A stretch of DNA of 64,000 bases from an uncultured Bacteroidales bacterium (GTDB lineage Bacteria > Bacteroidota > Bacteroidia > Bacteroidales > Bacteroidaceae): contig CADCHQ010000012.1 in assembly GCA_902801325.1 (NCBI GenBank), positions 1 through 64,000 of the forward strand, written 5' to 3'. The notes below the pieces were generated by a model. The model saw only the letters and a list, made by a program, of their open reading frames with translations, made no database searches and had not been told where the DNA came from. Both the position numbers and the translations under genes were made by a program. Within the stretch, counting starts at the first letter, position 1. The number at the start of each line of letters is the position of its first letter. Of this stretch, positions 53,074-62,792 are shown one piece after another.

Positions 53074-56000
53074 ATGATAAGAAGATTTACACTGAGAAGT
53101 GTGTTCGTAATGCTGCTCGCTTTGTTCTTTGGGCAGCCGATGCATCTGTTCGCACAGAATGAGGAGAAGTTGTCGGCTGCTACTTACTTCTTCCTTAAGG
53201 ATCGCGATGCAAAAGACATCAACAAACCAACAATCAAAGTGAAGGACATTACTCCAGATCTTGATCTATCAACACTGGATCTCAAGGGCAAGCGTATTGA
53301 ACCCCTATATGCAAAGCCTGACACTATTGATGGTAAGGTTTACATGTCCTCGTTTGTCCGTTTAGAAAACGAGAATAGTACATCTGCTCTTGAGGCTAAG
53401 GGGGTGATTGTGCAAGGTGTGTTCAAGAACGGGCTCATTACAGCTCTCATCCCTGTTGACTCAATTGAGGCTGTAGCAACTATTGCTAATGTTAAGAAAG
53501 TGAGCGTGGGGCGGAGAATGAGTCTTCAAACCAAGATGGCTCGTACGGCAACCAACGCCGATGACGTGCTAACACAATCACCCGATGCCATTGCTGCGGG
53601 GATACAGAGCAAGTACGACGGTACGGGTGTAGTACTTGGTGTAATCGATACAGGTATCGATTTCCAGCATATTGCCTTCAAGGATAAGAATGGTAATAGT
53701 AGAATCAAACGCGCATATGTCTATAATGGAAGTAAGGATACGGAATATACTTCAATTACAAGTGGTTCCCCCACGACTGACGACGCGAGCGAAGATCACG
53801 GAACCCATACAAGTTCTACAGCGGGTGGTTCGAGTGTAAAGGTTAGCGGATCAACGGTAACCGTTATCGACGATCATGCTAATGCTACATATGGCGGAAT
53901 GGCGCCTGGTGCCGATCTCTATTTGGCAGGTATTAATGGTCTGTCGGACACATACCTTGCAAAAGCATTTCAGAAGATATGTAATTATGCTGATGAACAA
54001 GGTAAACCAGTTGTTGTTAGCAATTCGTGGGGAGTTTCGGTTGGTCCACGAGATGGCACAGGCGACATGGCCGATGTTGTTAAAACTTACTTTGGTGATT
54101 CTCATCCCAACCACATTTGTCTATTTGCTGCCAGCAACAATGCAGGTAATGGAGGCATGTACTTCAATGGTACTTCATCGAGTTCCAAACCTGTCGGCTC
54201 TGTCATTAGGCCATATGTTTATAGTGGCTCCAATTTCTATCTTGGCGTCATAGGTGAGGCATGGACTCGCACTTCCTCGTCAGCTACGATGATGTGTAAA
54301 GTAATGACAATCAACAAAAGTACAGGTAGTGTTGTTAACACTGCCACCGTTACTCCTACAACAAATGGTGCGAGTGTAAGCCTTTCGGGTGTATCCGGTC
54401 TCTATGCTATCAAGGAAACGTCTTCAAGCGGCCGTACGGGATGCTATCTGTATGCTTATGGAAGCGGTAATGGTTACGTCTCAGTCAACAGTAATTATTA
54501 TCTTGCCGTACAGTTCTATCCCGGCAGTGGTAGTTCTATGGTGGACGTGTGGTGCCCAAGTGCTTATAATTATTTTTCTAACACTCCAAGCACTAGTGGA
54601 TATACGTGGACTGCCGGAACTGATGACTCATCTATTAGCGATGAGGCAACTATCTCCGATGTAATTGCAGTTGGCGCTTATGTGACAAGCAACAGTGTGA
54701 CAGATTATAATGGAGTTTCACACAGCATGTCCTCTGAATTTCCAACCATAGGCGACATCGCTTATTTCTCGTCATATCAGGTAGCAGGACAGGGTGCAAG
54801 CCAGGTGCAACTTCCTTGGATAACCGCTCCTGGTGCGACAATAGTTTCTGCCGTAAACCATTACGATACCTCTGGCGATTATAGTTATATCAATGATAAT
54901 TCGGCAGAATATGGTATGTACCGTGTCAACTCAGATACTACCAGCCCGTATGGAAGTATGGAAGGCACATCGATGGCGACGCCAGTTGCTGCCGGCATTG
55001 TAGCCCTTTGGATGCAGGCTGCCAAGGAAGTTGGCAAGAACATGACGGTTAACGATATCAAAGAGGTGATGAGGCAAACCGCCATCAAGGATTCGTATAC
55101 CAGTGGAACAAATGCCTCGCACTTTGGGCAAGGCAAGATTGATGCTTTGGCTGGTATCAAGTATATTCTGGGTGCTAGCGCTTCTCCTACGATAAAGGTG
55201 GATAAGACGGAACTCGCATTTGAGGGCTATGCCACAAGAACCTATACGGAAACGATATCTGTTACAGGCATAAACCTGGAAGGTAATATCACAGTCTCGA
55301 AGAGTGGGAGCAATGTGTTTAGTGTTGACAAGACTCGAATCACTCAATCCAATGGTTCGGCTTCTGCTGAGATTACTGTTACCTATGCACCCACAACCGC
55401 TGGTACACAGACGGGAGCTATTACGCTTTCAAGCAATAATGCAGAGGATGTGACTATCTCTTTGGCAGGAACGGCAGAGGCCGCAACTCCTACCATCATT
55501 GCAGATAAGGAAAGCCTTGAGTTTACGGCATTGCTTGACAAGGAAGTTTCCCAGACAATTAACGTAGAAGGCCGTTTCCTGACAGGTAATGTGATGGTAA
55601 CACTGACTGACCCCAATGGCGTGTTCTCTGTGGACAAGACCTCTTTTGAGGCCACGGAAGAAGGCGTTTCCGTCAGCATTGCATTCAACTCGGCAGAGGA
55701 GGGAACTTTTGCTGGTTCTCTGTTGTTGGCCAGTGCTGGTGCAGCAAGTGTTACCATCAACCTCAGTGCTACGGCTCGAGATGGTGGAACTGCAAGTGAT
55801 CCATACCTAAATATTTCCAAGTATGCTACGATTGATGAGGCTGGATGGAATACGTCTTATGTCAATACCTTATATAAATATACGGAATATGAAGAGGATG
55901 AAATCGCTTGGCTGACTATGCCTGTATATGGTGCATATTCGTCGAAAGCCTATAGCCCAAAAGCGCAAGCCTGGATTAGTTATAGTGGAACAGGCTATTC

Positions 56001-57831
56001 AAGTATAACCTGGACAGCCAATGATATATTTGGGGGCAGCAATAATTATTTCACTTCTGCTGCATCTCGTTCTTTTGGTGCTACAAGTGGTACCACAGAG
56101 CAGAGTGTTTCCTTCTATGTGACAAATGTTACTGGCGCAAAACTTTATGGTAAGAACACTAAAAATGTAAACAGTTCATATCCTACGTCTTTGAAGGTTT
56201 ATGAGTGTAAGATGAATGCAGGTGGAAGCCTTACAGTCGCTAGTGAGATCACCAAAAGTGCACAAAGTATAACCGCTAGTGCCAACGTAAACATTTCTGT
56301 GACCGACCTTGATGCTACGAAGATTTATAAAGTCGTTGCTGCAATTTGTCAGGGTTACCTATACGAGATTGGCTTCCAGACACCTATCGAGGTGGTTAAG
56401 ACTCCCAGATTAAGTGCAACTCCCACAGAGATAGTATTCGACAACATTTATGCCACAACTGAGACGACGAAGACCTTTACTGTATGTGGCAAGTATCTGG
56501 AAGACGAGGTTAGCATAAGCGTTAGTGACGAAAATGAGGTGTTCAGCGTTGACAAGACTACTATAAGCATTGATGAGGCTACAAACGGGGCAGAGGTAAC
56601 AGTAACCTTCCATCCTTCGGAGGCAGGTGAGTTCACGGGCAGTATAACGCTTAGTAGTGCTGGTGCAGAAGATGTTGTCATCCCACTTTCTGGTACTGCT
56701 GAACCTGCTACTCCCACCATTCTTGTTGACCATCAAGCTTTGACCTTCTCGGCAAATATCGATTCCGAACAAAGCCAGACATTTACTGTCACAGGACGAT
56801 TTATTAATGCCGACGTGAATTTGACACTTACTGATGCCAATAGGGTGTTCAGTGTCAGTCCTGCTATGCTTTCTGCCGAAGCGATTGCTGCTGGAGCAGA
56901 GGTGACTATTACCTTCAATGCTTCGCAGGAGGGAACCTATACTGGTACGCTTACGCTTTCGAGTGAAGGTGCAGAACCTGTTACTATTCAATTATCGGCT
57001 TCTGCTAATGATGGTGGAACAGCCAGTGACCCATTCCTGAATATTGCCAAGTACGCGACGATAGACGAGGCTGGATGGAATACGGCTTTAGTCGATGCTT
57101 TATATAAGTACACTGAGTATGAAGAGGATGAAGTAGCTTGGTTGACCTTGCCTGTTTATGGTGCTTGGGTGGGTACTTACTACAACAATCATCCACAGAA
57201 GTGGATAGAAAGTAATGTGACTAACACAAACAACAAATATGCAGGTACCAGTTGGAATGGTAGTGGAGAACTTTTGGGTAGTTCAACCTACTTTACAAGT
57301 GCGGGTGCCCGTGCTATGGGTTATAATTCAAGGACTAATTCTACGAAAGAGACGTTCTCCTTCTATGTAAGCAATACGACGGCTGTGAAATTGTTAGGCT
57401 TGGGTCAAAGTAAGACCAACAGCACATATCCAGCAACGTTAAAGGTGTATGAATGTGAAGTTAGTGCTGATGGAACTCCTGTGGCTTCATCTACTGCCTT
57501 GCAAAGCTATAGTAACTCTGTCACATCTGGAACGTTTACACTTTCGGCAACGGATCTTGATGCAACGAAGGTTTATAAGATCGAGGCTGCAACATATCGT
57601 AGTTACTTGTGTGAAATCGCCTTCCAAACTTCGCTGAAGAAACCTGTGCAGTTAGGCGATGTCAACAATGACGGTGAGATTACGATAGCCGATGTGACCG
57701 CTCTGGTAAACATCGTTCTGGGTAAGGACACAGAGGGACTGTACAACCACATGGCGGCTGACGTGAACCAAGACGGTGAGATTACGATAGCCGACGTGAC
57801 GGCTTTGGTAAACCGTTTGCTTGGAAAGTAA
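53074..57831 (+). CDS. giant secreted S8 subtilase with dockerin-like tail
   Basis: The 1585-residue product has a signal peptide (FVMLLALFFGQPMHLFAQ). The catalytic triad is Asp about 192 (GVIDTGIDFQH), His about 242 (DHGTHTSSTAGG) and Ser about 633 (GTSMATPVAAG), with an insert of about 390 residues between His and Ser. From about 705 a block of two Ig-like domains plus a sugar- or ligand-binding-like region (DGGTASDPYLNISKYATIDE) occurs, and a second copy (TASDPFLNIAKYATIDEAGW) follows at about 1110-1520. The last 60 residues hold two dockerin-type calcium loops (GDVNNDGEITIADVTALVNI, ADVNQDGEITIADVTALVNR). The tail does not look like the type IX ends of the 754-8097 pair. It is probably a surface or exported protease. 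Confidence 0.88.
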   Translation: MIRRFTLRSVFVMLLALFFGQPMHLFAQNEEKLSAATYFFLKDRDAKDINKPTIKVKDITPDLDLSTLDLKGKRIEPLYAKPDTIDGKVYMSSFVRLENENSTSALEAKGVIVQGVFKNGLITALIPVDSIEAVATIANVKKVSVGRRMSLQTKMARTATNADDVLTQSPDAIAAGIQSKYDGTGVVLGVIDTGIDFQHIAFKDKNGNSRIKRAYVYNGSKDTEYTSITSGSPTTDDASEDHGTHTSSTAGGSSVKVSGSTVTVIDDHANATYGGMAPGADLYLAGINGLSDTYLAKAFQKICNYADEQGKPVVVSNSWGVSVGPRDGTGDMADVVKTYFGDSHPNHICLFAASNNAGNGGMYFNGTSSSSKPVGSVIRPYVYSGSNFYLGVIGEAWTRTSSSATMMCKVMTINKSTGSVVNTATVTPTTNGASVSLSGVSGLYAIKETSSSGRTGCYLYAYGSGNGYVSVNSNYYLAVQFYPGSGSSMVDVWCPSAYNYFSNTPSTSGYTWTAGTDDSSISDEATISDVIAVGAYVTSNSVTDYNGVSHSMSSEFPTIGDIAYFSSYQVAGQGASQVQLPWITAPGATIVSAVNHYDTSGDYSYINDNSAEYGMYRVNSDTTSPYGSMEGTSMATPVAAGIVALWMQAAKEVGKNMTVNDIKEVMRQTAIKDSYTSGTNASHFGQGKIDALAGIKYILGASASPTIKVDKTELAFEGYATRTYTETISVTGINLEGNITVSKSGSNVFSVDKTRITQSNGSASAEITVTYAPTTAGTQTGAITLSSNNAEDVTISLAGTAEAATPTIIADKESLEFTALLDKEVSQTINVEGRFLTGNVMVTLTDPNGVFSVDKTSFEATEEGVSVSIAFNSAEEGTFAGSLLLASAGAASVTINLSATARDGGTASDPYLNISKYATIDEAGWNTSYVNTLYKYTEYEEDEIAWLTMPVYGAYSSKAYSPKAQAWISYSGTGYSSITWTANDIFGGSNNYFTSAASRSFGATSGTTEQSVSFYVTNVTGAKLYGKNTKNVNSSYPTSLKVYECKMNAGGSLTVASEITKSAQSITASANVNISVTDLDATKIYKVVAAICQGYLYEIGFQTPIEVVKTPRLSATPTEIVFDNIYATTETTKTFTVCGKYLEDEVSISVSDENEVFSVDKTTISIDEATNGAEVTVTFHPSEAGEFTGSITLSSAGAEDVVIPLSGTAEPATPTILVDHQALTFSANIDSEQSQTFTVTGRFINADVNLTLTDANRVFSVSPAMLSAEAIAAGAEVTITFNASQEGTYTGTLTLSSEGAEPVTIQLSASANDGGTASDPFLNIAKYATIDEAGWNTALVDALYKYTEYEEDEVAWLTLPVYGAWVGTYYNNHPQKWIESNVTNTNNKYAGTSWNGSGELLGSSTYFTSAGARAMGYNSRTNSTKETFSFYVSNTTAVKLLGLGQSKTNSTYPATLKVYECEVSADGTPVASSTALQSYSNSVTSGTFTLSATDLDATKVYKIEAATYRSYLCEIAFQTSLKKPVQLGDVNNDGEITIADVTALVNIVLGKDTEGLYNHMAADVNQDGEITIADVTALVNRLLGK

Positions 57832-57853
57832 GGACTTCAGAGTGTAGCCTAAA

Positions 57854-57887
57854 CGAGAGCCCTTCCCCAATGCGGGAGGGACTCTCG
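57854..57887 (+). repeat. G/C palindrome after the subtilase gene
   Basis: CGAGAG, CCCTTCCC, CAATGC, GGGAGGG, CTCTCG: a 13-pair stem with one single-base step on each side. No T-run follows directly. It may end the transcript or be just the repeat element. Confidence 0.7.
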
Positions 57888-57924
57888 CTGCTTCTCAACT
57901 TCGTCTAAAAAAACAAGCCCTATG

Positions 57925-58020
57925 CCTTCTCAGGATTGAACCTATATTCATTGCGCCTCGAACCTATGTTCGTCATGCTTCGAACCTATATTCGTTTTGC
58001 ATCGAACCTATATCTTCTTT
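57925..58020. repeat. TCGAACCTATATTCGT array
   Basis: Four imperfect units of about 27 bases, each with AACCTAT(A/G)TTC, separated by GCGCC, ATGCT or TTGCA. The motif is related to the stem arms at 31553-31626. The stretch ends shortly before the rpsU promoter; no gene seen between 57832 and 58220. Confidence 0.75.
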
Positions 58021-58120
58021 AATAAAGCCTTAGACCTGTGCCTACGCGTATGCGTACGCGCGCTATTCCTATTATAATATGTAATTAACGAAAGTCGAGA
58101 AATAAAAAATAGAGGTAAAG

Positions 58121-58152
58121 TTTGCACAATCGGAAAAAAGGCAGTAACTTTG
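58121..58152 (+). promoter_or_regulatory. promoter of rpsU-xerC-hpf
   Basis: TTTG (58121-58124), 20 bases, TAACTTTG (58145-58152) then CACCC. The leader is about 65 bases. Confidence 0.8.
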
Positions 58153-58220
58153 CACCCGCTAATAATGGCCACTACCATAAGACGATAGATTAATAACATA
58201 TAATAACTAAAAAAGAAACA

Positions 58221-58412
58221 ATGATTGTAGTACCTGTAAAAGAGGGCGAGAACATCGAGCGCGCCCTGAAGAAGTTCAAGAGAAAGTTTGAAAAGACTGG
58301 TGTAATGAAGGAACTCCGTTCCCGTCAGCAGTTCGACAAGCCCTCTGTACTGAAGCGTCTCGCTAAGGAGCGTGCTATCTACGTTCAGCAGCTGAACCGC
58401 GTAGAGGATTAA
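58221..58412 (+). CDS. rpsU: 30S ribosomal protein S21
   Basis: The 63-residue basic protein matches bS21: VPVKEGENIERALKKFKRKF, KPSVLKRLAKERA. It is a component of the small subunit near the anti-Shine-Dalgarno end. It opens the rpsU-xerC-hpf cluster; the next start is 4 bases after its stop. Confidence 0.96.
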   Translation: MIVVPVKEGENIERALKKFKRKFEKTGVMKELRSRQQFDKPSVLKRLAKERAIYVQQLNRVED

Positions 58413-58416
58413 GCGT

Positions 58417-59307
58417 GTGGTCAATGCCTTCCTCGCGTACCTGAGAAGTGAGGTAAATCGCACACCGCAGACAGTCACCACATACCAGACATGTCTGGAA
58501 GAGTTGGAAAACTATCTGCACGAGCACGATGAAAACCTCACATGGACCAACCTCGACGAGGATGTGGTGCGCGACTGGATGGTAGACCTCATGGAGCGGG
58601 GCAATACCGCTCGCACCGTGTGTAAGAAACTCAGTGCACTGAAGTCCTTCTACCGTTACCTGCTTCGCTCTGGAGTAGTTACAAAAGACCCTACACGCCT
58701 GCTGCAAGGACCCAAAAAGGACAAGCCATTGCCTCAGTTCGTGAGGGAAGGCGAGATGGACCGCTTGCTGGATGGAGATCTTTTCTCCGAAGACTTGAAA
58801 GGACAAAGAGACCGTTTGGTTTTGCTTATCCTCTATTCGACAGGCATACGGCGTTCGGAACTATATGGGCTCAACTGGGCCGATGTGGACTTGACAGAGC
58901 GACAGTTCAAAGTGACTGGCAAACGACAGAAACAGCGCGTGGTGCCTTTCGGCGAAGAACTTAGAAGCGCTCTTTCCGAATACCGGAAGAGGCTGGAAAC
59001 GGAGATGGGAGGTCGCCTGCAAACCAATGCCGTACTGGTGAACCTAAAGACAGGAGAGCGGATGAAATCGGGTCAGATATACCTGACGGTAAAACGATAC
59101 CTGTCGATGGTAACCACACTGAAGAAATGTTCGCCTCACGTGCTGCGCCACTCCTTTGCGACAGCCATGCTGAACAATCGGGCAGACCTGCAGAGCGTAA
59201 AAGAATTGCTGGGACACGAAAGCTTGAGCACGACAGAGATATACACACATACGACCTTCGAGGAATTGAAACGAATGTATAACCAGGCTCATCCACGAGC
59301 CAAATAA
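58417..59307 (+). CDS. xerC: tyrosine recombinase XerC-like
   Basis: The 296-residue product begins at GTG 58417. It has an N-terminal SAM-like core-binding domain (FLAYLRSEVNRTPQTVTTYQ) and a C-terminal catalytic domain with TGIRRSELYGL (Arg), HVLRHSFATAML (His-x-x-Arg) and LLGHESLSTTEIYTH (His and Tyr). It should help resolve chromosome dimers at dif with a partner. It sits between rpsU and hpf, a conserved Bacteroidales order, so it is a housekeeping gene and not a mobile integrase. Confidence 0.9.
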   Translation: MVNAFLAYLRSEVNRTPQTVTTYQTCLEELENYLHEHDENLTWTNLDEDVVRDWMVDLMERGNTARTVCKKLSALKSFYRYLLRSGVVTKDPTRLLQGPKKDKPLPQFVREGEMDRLLDGDLFSEDLKGQRDRLVLLILYSTGIRRSELYGLNWADVDLTERQFKVTGKRQKQRVVPFGEELRSALSEYRKRLETEMGGRLQTNAVLVNLKTGERMKSGQIYLTVKRYLSMVTTLKKCSPHVLRHSFATAMLNNRADLQSVKELLGHESLSTTEIYTHTTFEELKRMYNQAHPRAK

Positions 59308-59319
59308 AAGTTGAAAACT

Positions 59320-59616
59320 ATGGAAATAAAGGTTCAGACCATCCACTTCGAGGCTGGAGAGAAGTTGCAAGACTACATCCAGAAGCGCGTGTCGAAACTC
59401 AACAGATTCTGTGACGAGATTAAAAAGGCAGAGGTGTCGCTGAAAGTGGTTAAGCCCGAAACGGCCATGAACAAGGAGGTTGCCCTTCGCCTTGCAGTAC
59501 CTGGTAACGAGCTCTATGCTCAGAAGGTGGCTGATACGTTTGAAGAAGGTGTCGATCAGTGCTGCGATATGCTCACAAGACAGCTTGAAAAGTACAAGGA
59601 TAAGAAAAATCGCTAA
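59320..59616 (+). CDS. hpf: ribosome hibernation factor HPF/RaiA
   Basis: From the ATG at 59320 (98 residues) the product is EIKVQTIHFEAGEKLQDYIQ continuing KRVSKLNRFCDEIKKAEVS, the short HPF/YfiA family form. It stabilises inactive ribosomes in stationary phase. A TTG nine bases upstream is a weaker start candidate. Lies 12 bases after xerC. Confidence 0.9.
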   Translation: MEIKVQTIHFEAGEKLQDYIQKRVSKLNRFCDEIKKAEVSLKVVKPETAMNKEVALRLAVPGNELYAQKVADTFEEGVDQCCDMLTRQLEKYKDKKNR

Positions 59617-59631
59617 AAAAACGCCTAATCT

Positions 59632-59663
59632 TTTGGCGGTTTCGCAAATATTCCCTAATTTTG
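59632..59663 (+). promoter_or_regulatory. promoter of the tRNA-tuf cluster
   Basis: TTTG (59632-59635), 20 bases, TAATTTTG (59656-59663) then CAGCC. It lies about 40 bases before the first tRNA. Confidence 0.75.
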
Positions 59664-59706
59664 CAGCCGATTAGCGGCTTAATGGCCAAAATTCGGTGTG
59701 CAAATT

Positions 59707-59780
59707 GCCTCTTTAGCTCAGTTGGCCAGAGCACGTGATTTGTAATCTCGGGGTCGTTGGTTCGAATCCGACAAGAGGCT
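59707..59780 (+). tRNA. tRNA-Thr (TGT)
   Basis: Cloverleaf with GCCTCTT/AAGAGGC acceptor arms, anticodon loop TTTGTAA (anticodon TGT) and GGTTCGAATCC T-arm. First of a four-tRNA run before tuf. Confidence 0.95.
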
Positions 59781-59815
59781 CAAAAGCGCCTTTGCTCTTT
59801 GAAAAATTAAAAGTT

Positions 59816-59898
59816 GGGTGGTTACCAGAGTGGCCAAATGGGGCAGACTGTAAATCTGCTGGCTTACGCCTTCGGTGGTTCGAATCCATCACCACCCA
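59816..59898 (+). tRNA. tRNA-Tyr (GTA)
   Basis: GGGTGGT/ACCACCC acceptor arms, anticodon GTA, a long variable arm (GCTGGCTTACGCCTTCGG), typical of bacterial tRNA-Tyr. Confidence 0.95.
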
Positions 59899-59933
59899 CA
59901 ACATAATGAACAACGCAGGAAACTGCGGATTTT

Positions 59934-60006
59934 GCGGAAGTAGCTCAGTCGATAGAGCACTAGCCTTCCAAGCTGGGGGTCGCGGGTTTGAGCCCCGTCT
60001 TCCGCT
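59934..60006 (+). tRNA. tRNA-Gly (TCC)
   Basis: GCGGAAG/CTTCCGC acceptor arms, anticodon loop CTTCCAA with TCC, discriminator T. CCA follows in the DNA (60007-60009). Confidence 0.95.
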
Positions 60007-60022
60007 CCATTAACACAGCGAC

Positions 60023-60094
<72 letters not shown>

Positions 60095-60175
60095 CACAAG
60101 CAAGAGAGAAAAAGAGAATAGTAATAACCCATAAGTTGAACACATTTTTCACTTATAATATTATAAAGTACTGCT

Positions 60176-61357
60176 ATGGCAAAAGAAAAATTCGAACGTA
60201 CCAAACCCCATGTGAACATCGGTACGATTGGTCACGTTGACCACGGTAAGACTACTCTGACCGCAGCCATCACCACCGTGTTGGCAAAGCAGGGTCTGTC
60301 CGAGGTTAAGAGCTTCGACCAGATTGACAATGCTCCCGAAGAGAAGGAGCGTGGTATCACCATCAACACCGCTCACGTTGAGTACGAGACCGCTAAGCGT
60401 CACTATGCTCACGTTGACTGCCCGGGTCACGCCGACTATGTAAAGAACATGGTAACGGGTGCCGCTCAGATGGACGGTGCTATCATCGTAGTTGCTGCTA
60501 CTGACGGTCCTATGCCTCAGACCCGTGAGCACATCCTGCTCGCTCGTCAGGTGAACGTTCCCCGTCTGGTTGTCTTCCTGAACAAGTGCGACATGGTTGA
60601 CGACGAAGAAATGCTCGAACTCGTTGAGATGGAAATGCGTGAGCTGCTCGAACAGTACGACTTCGAGGACGATACTCCTATCATCCGTGGCTCTGCCCTG
60701 GGTGCCCTGAACGGTGTGCCCGAGTGGGAAGCTAAGGTTATGGAGCTGATGGACGCTGTGGACAACTGGATTCAGGAGCCCGTTCGCGACATTGATAAGC
60801 CCTTCTTGATGCCTGTTGAGGACGTCTTCTCTATCACTGGTCGTGGTACCGTTGCTACCGGTCGTATCGAGACTGGTGTCGTTAAGGTCGGTGACGAAGT
60901 CCAGATCCTTGGTCTTGGTGAGGACAAGAAGTCTGTTATCACTGGCGTGGAAATGTTCCGCAAACTGCTCGATCTGGGTGAGGCTGGCGACAACGTAGGT
61001 CTGCTGCTCCGTGGTATCGACAAGAACGAAGTTAAGCGTGGTATGGTTATCACCCACCCGGGTGCCATCACTCCTCACAAGGGTTTCAAGGCTTCTATCT
61101 ATGTCCTGAAGAAGGAAGAAGGTGGTCGTCACACTCCGTTCGGTAACAAGTATCGTCCCCAGTTCTATCTCCGTACTATGGACTGCACCGGTGAAATTCA
61201 CCTGCCCGATGGTATCGAGATGGTAATGCCCGGCGATAACGTAGAGATTACCGTTGAGCTCATCTACGCTGTGGCTCTGAACGTAGGTCTGCGCTTCGCT
61301 ATCCGTGAGGGTGGCCGCACCGTAGGTTCAGGTCAGATTACCGAGGTGTTCGATTAA
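60176..61357 (+). CDS. tuf: elongation factor Tu
   Basis: The 393-residue GTPase has the G1 loop [17 protein letters not shown]3 [13 protein letters not shown]4 NKCD and G5 GSALG, then the barrel domains 2 and 3. It delivers aminoacyl-tRNA to the ribosome. It follows four tRNA genes and is ended by a hairpin terminator. Confidence 0.98.
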   Translation: MAKEKFERTKPHVNIGTIGHVDHGKTTLTAAITTVLAKQGLSEVKSFDQIDNAPEEKERGITINTAHVEYETAKRHYAHVDCPGHADYVKNMVTGAAQMDGAIIVVAATDGPMPQTREHILLARQVNVPRLVVFLNKCDMVDDEEMLELVEMEMRELLEQYDFEDDTPIIRGSALGALNGVPEWEAKVMELMDAVDNWIQEPVRDIDKPFLMPVEDVFSITGRGTVATGRIETGVVKVGDEVQILGLGEDKKSVITGVEMFRKLLDLGEAGDNVGLLLRGIDKNEVKRGMVITHPGAITPHKGFKASIYVLKKEEGGRHTPFGNKYRPQFYLRTMDCTGEIHLPDGIEMVMPGDNVEITVELIYAVALNVGLRFAIREGGRTVGSGQITEVFD

Positions 61358-61383
61358 TTTTTGGATAAATAATCCAAATTCGA

Positions 61384-61419
61384 GTTGAGAGCTTGGGGCT
61401 TGCCCCACTCTCAACTTTT
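61384..61419 (+). terminator. intrinsic terminator of tuf
   Basis: GTTGAGAG (61384-61391) and GGGG pair with CCCC and CTCTCAAC (61408-61415) around a short loop, followed by TTTT. It ends only 2 bases before tRNA-Trp. Confidence 0.8.
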
Positions 61420-61421
61420 CT

Positions 61422-61494
61422 ACGGGAATAGCTCAGTTGGTAGAGCACTGGTCTCCAAAACCAGGTGTCGGGAGTTCGAGCCTCTCTTCCCGTG
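61422..61494 (+). tRNA. tRNA-Trp (CCA)
   Basis: ACGGGAA/TTCCCGT acceptor arms, anticodon loop CTCCAAA with CCA, discriminator G. It sits between the tuf terminator and secE. Confidence 0.95.
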
Positions 61495-61510
61495 CTAAAA
61501 TAATAAGATT

Positions 61511-61708
61511 ATGATCAAAAAGATTTTTAATTACTTTAAAGTATCATACGAAGAACTCGTGCATAAGACCACCTGGCCAACGCGCTCAGAACTTATGAAC
61601 AGTGCGGTGCTCGTACTTATAGCTTCCCTATGCATCGCATTGGTAGTTTACGTTATTGATCAGATATTCCAGCACGGCATGGAATTCATTTATGGTTTGT
61701 TACGCTAA
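61511..61708 (+). CDS. secE: preprotein translocase subunit SecE
   Basis: The 65-residue protein has the family motif YFKVSYEELVHKTTWPTRSE and one membrane helix (AVLVLIASLCIALVVYVI). It is part of the SecYEG channel in the inner membrane. Starts 16 bases after tRNA-Trp and is followed by nusG after 16 bases. Confidence 0.95.
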   Translation: MIKKIFNYFKVSYEELVHKTTWPTRSELMNSAVLVLIASLCIALVVYVIDQIFQHGMEFIYGLLR

Positions 61709-61724
61709 AATAATCGTGTGAGAG

Positions 61725-62279
61725 ATGGCTGAAACTGGAAAACAATGGTACGTTATGCGTGCCATCAGTGGAAAGGAAGGCAAGGTGAAGGAATACGTTG
61801 AAGCGATGCTCCACCAAGGTGGTGAGTTCGCCAAACACGTATCTCAGGTACTCATCCCCACCGAAAAAGTCGTATCAGTCCGTAATGGCAAACGCGTCGT
61901 AAAGGAAAAGAACCGCTTTGCTGGCTACGTATTTGTAGAAGCAGAGTTGGTTGGCGAGGTACAGCCTCGCTTGAGAGCTGTCCCCAATGTGCTCGGATTC
62001 TTGAGCGACACCAAGACCAACACAAAGCCAATGCCCTTGCGTCCCGCCGAGGTTGCCCAAATGCTGGGTACAGTCGACGAGTTGCTTGAAATCCCCGAGG
62101 ATGTTATCATCCCATTCGAGATTGGCGAAAGCGTGAAGGTCATCGATGGTCCGTTCACTGGATTCGACGCTGCAATTGAGGAAATCAATAACGAAAAGAA
62201 GAAACTGAAAGTGTCTGTTAGGATCTTCGGACGTAAGACTCCGTTAGAGTTGGGCTTTATGCAGGTTGAAAAGCAATAG
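61725..62279 (+). CDS. nusG: transcription termination/antitermination factor NusG
   Basis: The 184-residue product has the N-terminal NGN domain ([36 protein letters not shown]) and the KOW domain ([20 protein letters not shown]). It links RNA polymerase to ribosome or Rho. In the conserved secE-nusG-rplK order. Confidence 0.97.
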   Translation: MAETGKQWYVMRAISGKEGKVKEYVEAMLHQGGEFAKHVSQVLIPTEKVVSVRNGKRVVKEKNRFAGYVFVEAELVGEVQPRLRAVPNVLGFLSDTKTNTKPMPLRPAEVAQMLGTVDELLEIPEDVIIPFEIGESVKVIDGPFTGFDAAIEEINNEKKKLKVSVRIFGRKTPLELGFMQVEKQ

Positions 62280-62331
62280 TCAGATGTTACCTGGCTTTGC
62301 TTTCAAAATAATAGATTAAAACAATAAGAAA

Positions 62332-62775
62332 ATGGCTAAAGAAGTTGCTGGATTAATCAAATTACAGATTAAAGGAGGCGCTGCAAATCCATCACCCCCA
62401 GTAGGTCCCGCATTGGGTTCCAAGGGTATCAACATCATGGATTTCTGTAAGGCATTCAACGCCAGAACTCAGGACAAGGCCGGTAAGGTGCTGCCTGTTG
62501 TTATCACTTATTACACGGACAAGTCTTATGACTTCATCGTCAAGACTCCTCCCGTTGCAATACAGTTGATGGAGGCCGCAAAGATTAAGGGTGGTTCTGC
62601 TGAACCTAATCGTCGCAAGGTTGCCGAGATTACTTGGGATCAAGTGCGCACGATCGCCCAGGACAAAATGACCGACCTGAATTGCTTTACTGTAGAAGCT
62701 GCAATGACTTTGGTAGCCGGAACAGCAAGAAGTATGGGTATCACCGTCAAGGGTGAATTCCCTGGTAATAACTAA
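62332..62775 (+). CDS. rplK: 50S ribosomal protein L11
   Basis: The 147-residue product has [20 protein letters not shown] then [19 protein letters not shown], the L11 signature. It is the large-subunit GTPase-associated center protein. Start fits the family. Confidence 0.98.
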   Translation: MAKEVAGLIKLQIKGGAANPSPPVGPALGSKGINIMDFCKAFNARTQDKAGKVLPVVITYYTDKSYDFIVKTPPVAIQLMEAAKIKGGSAEPNRRKVAEITWDQVRTIAQDKMTDLNCFTVEAAMTLVAGTARSMGITVKGEFPGNN

Positions 62776-62792
62776 AAAAACTTCAATTAATC

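Noticed and set aside
58417..59307. XerC-like recombinase as integrase of a mobile element near tRNA genes
   Set aside because: The rpsU-xerC-hpf order is a conserved housekeeping cluster; no attachment repeats of the tRNA ends or cargo genes were seen.
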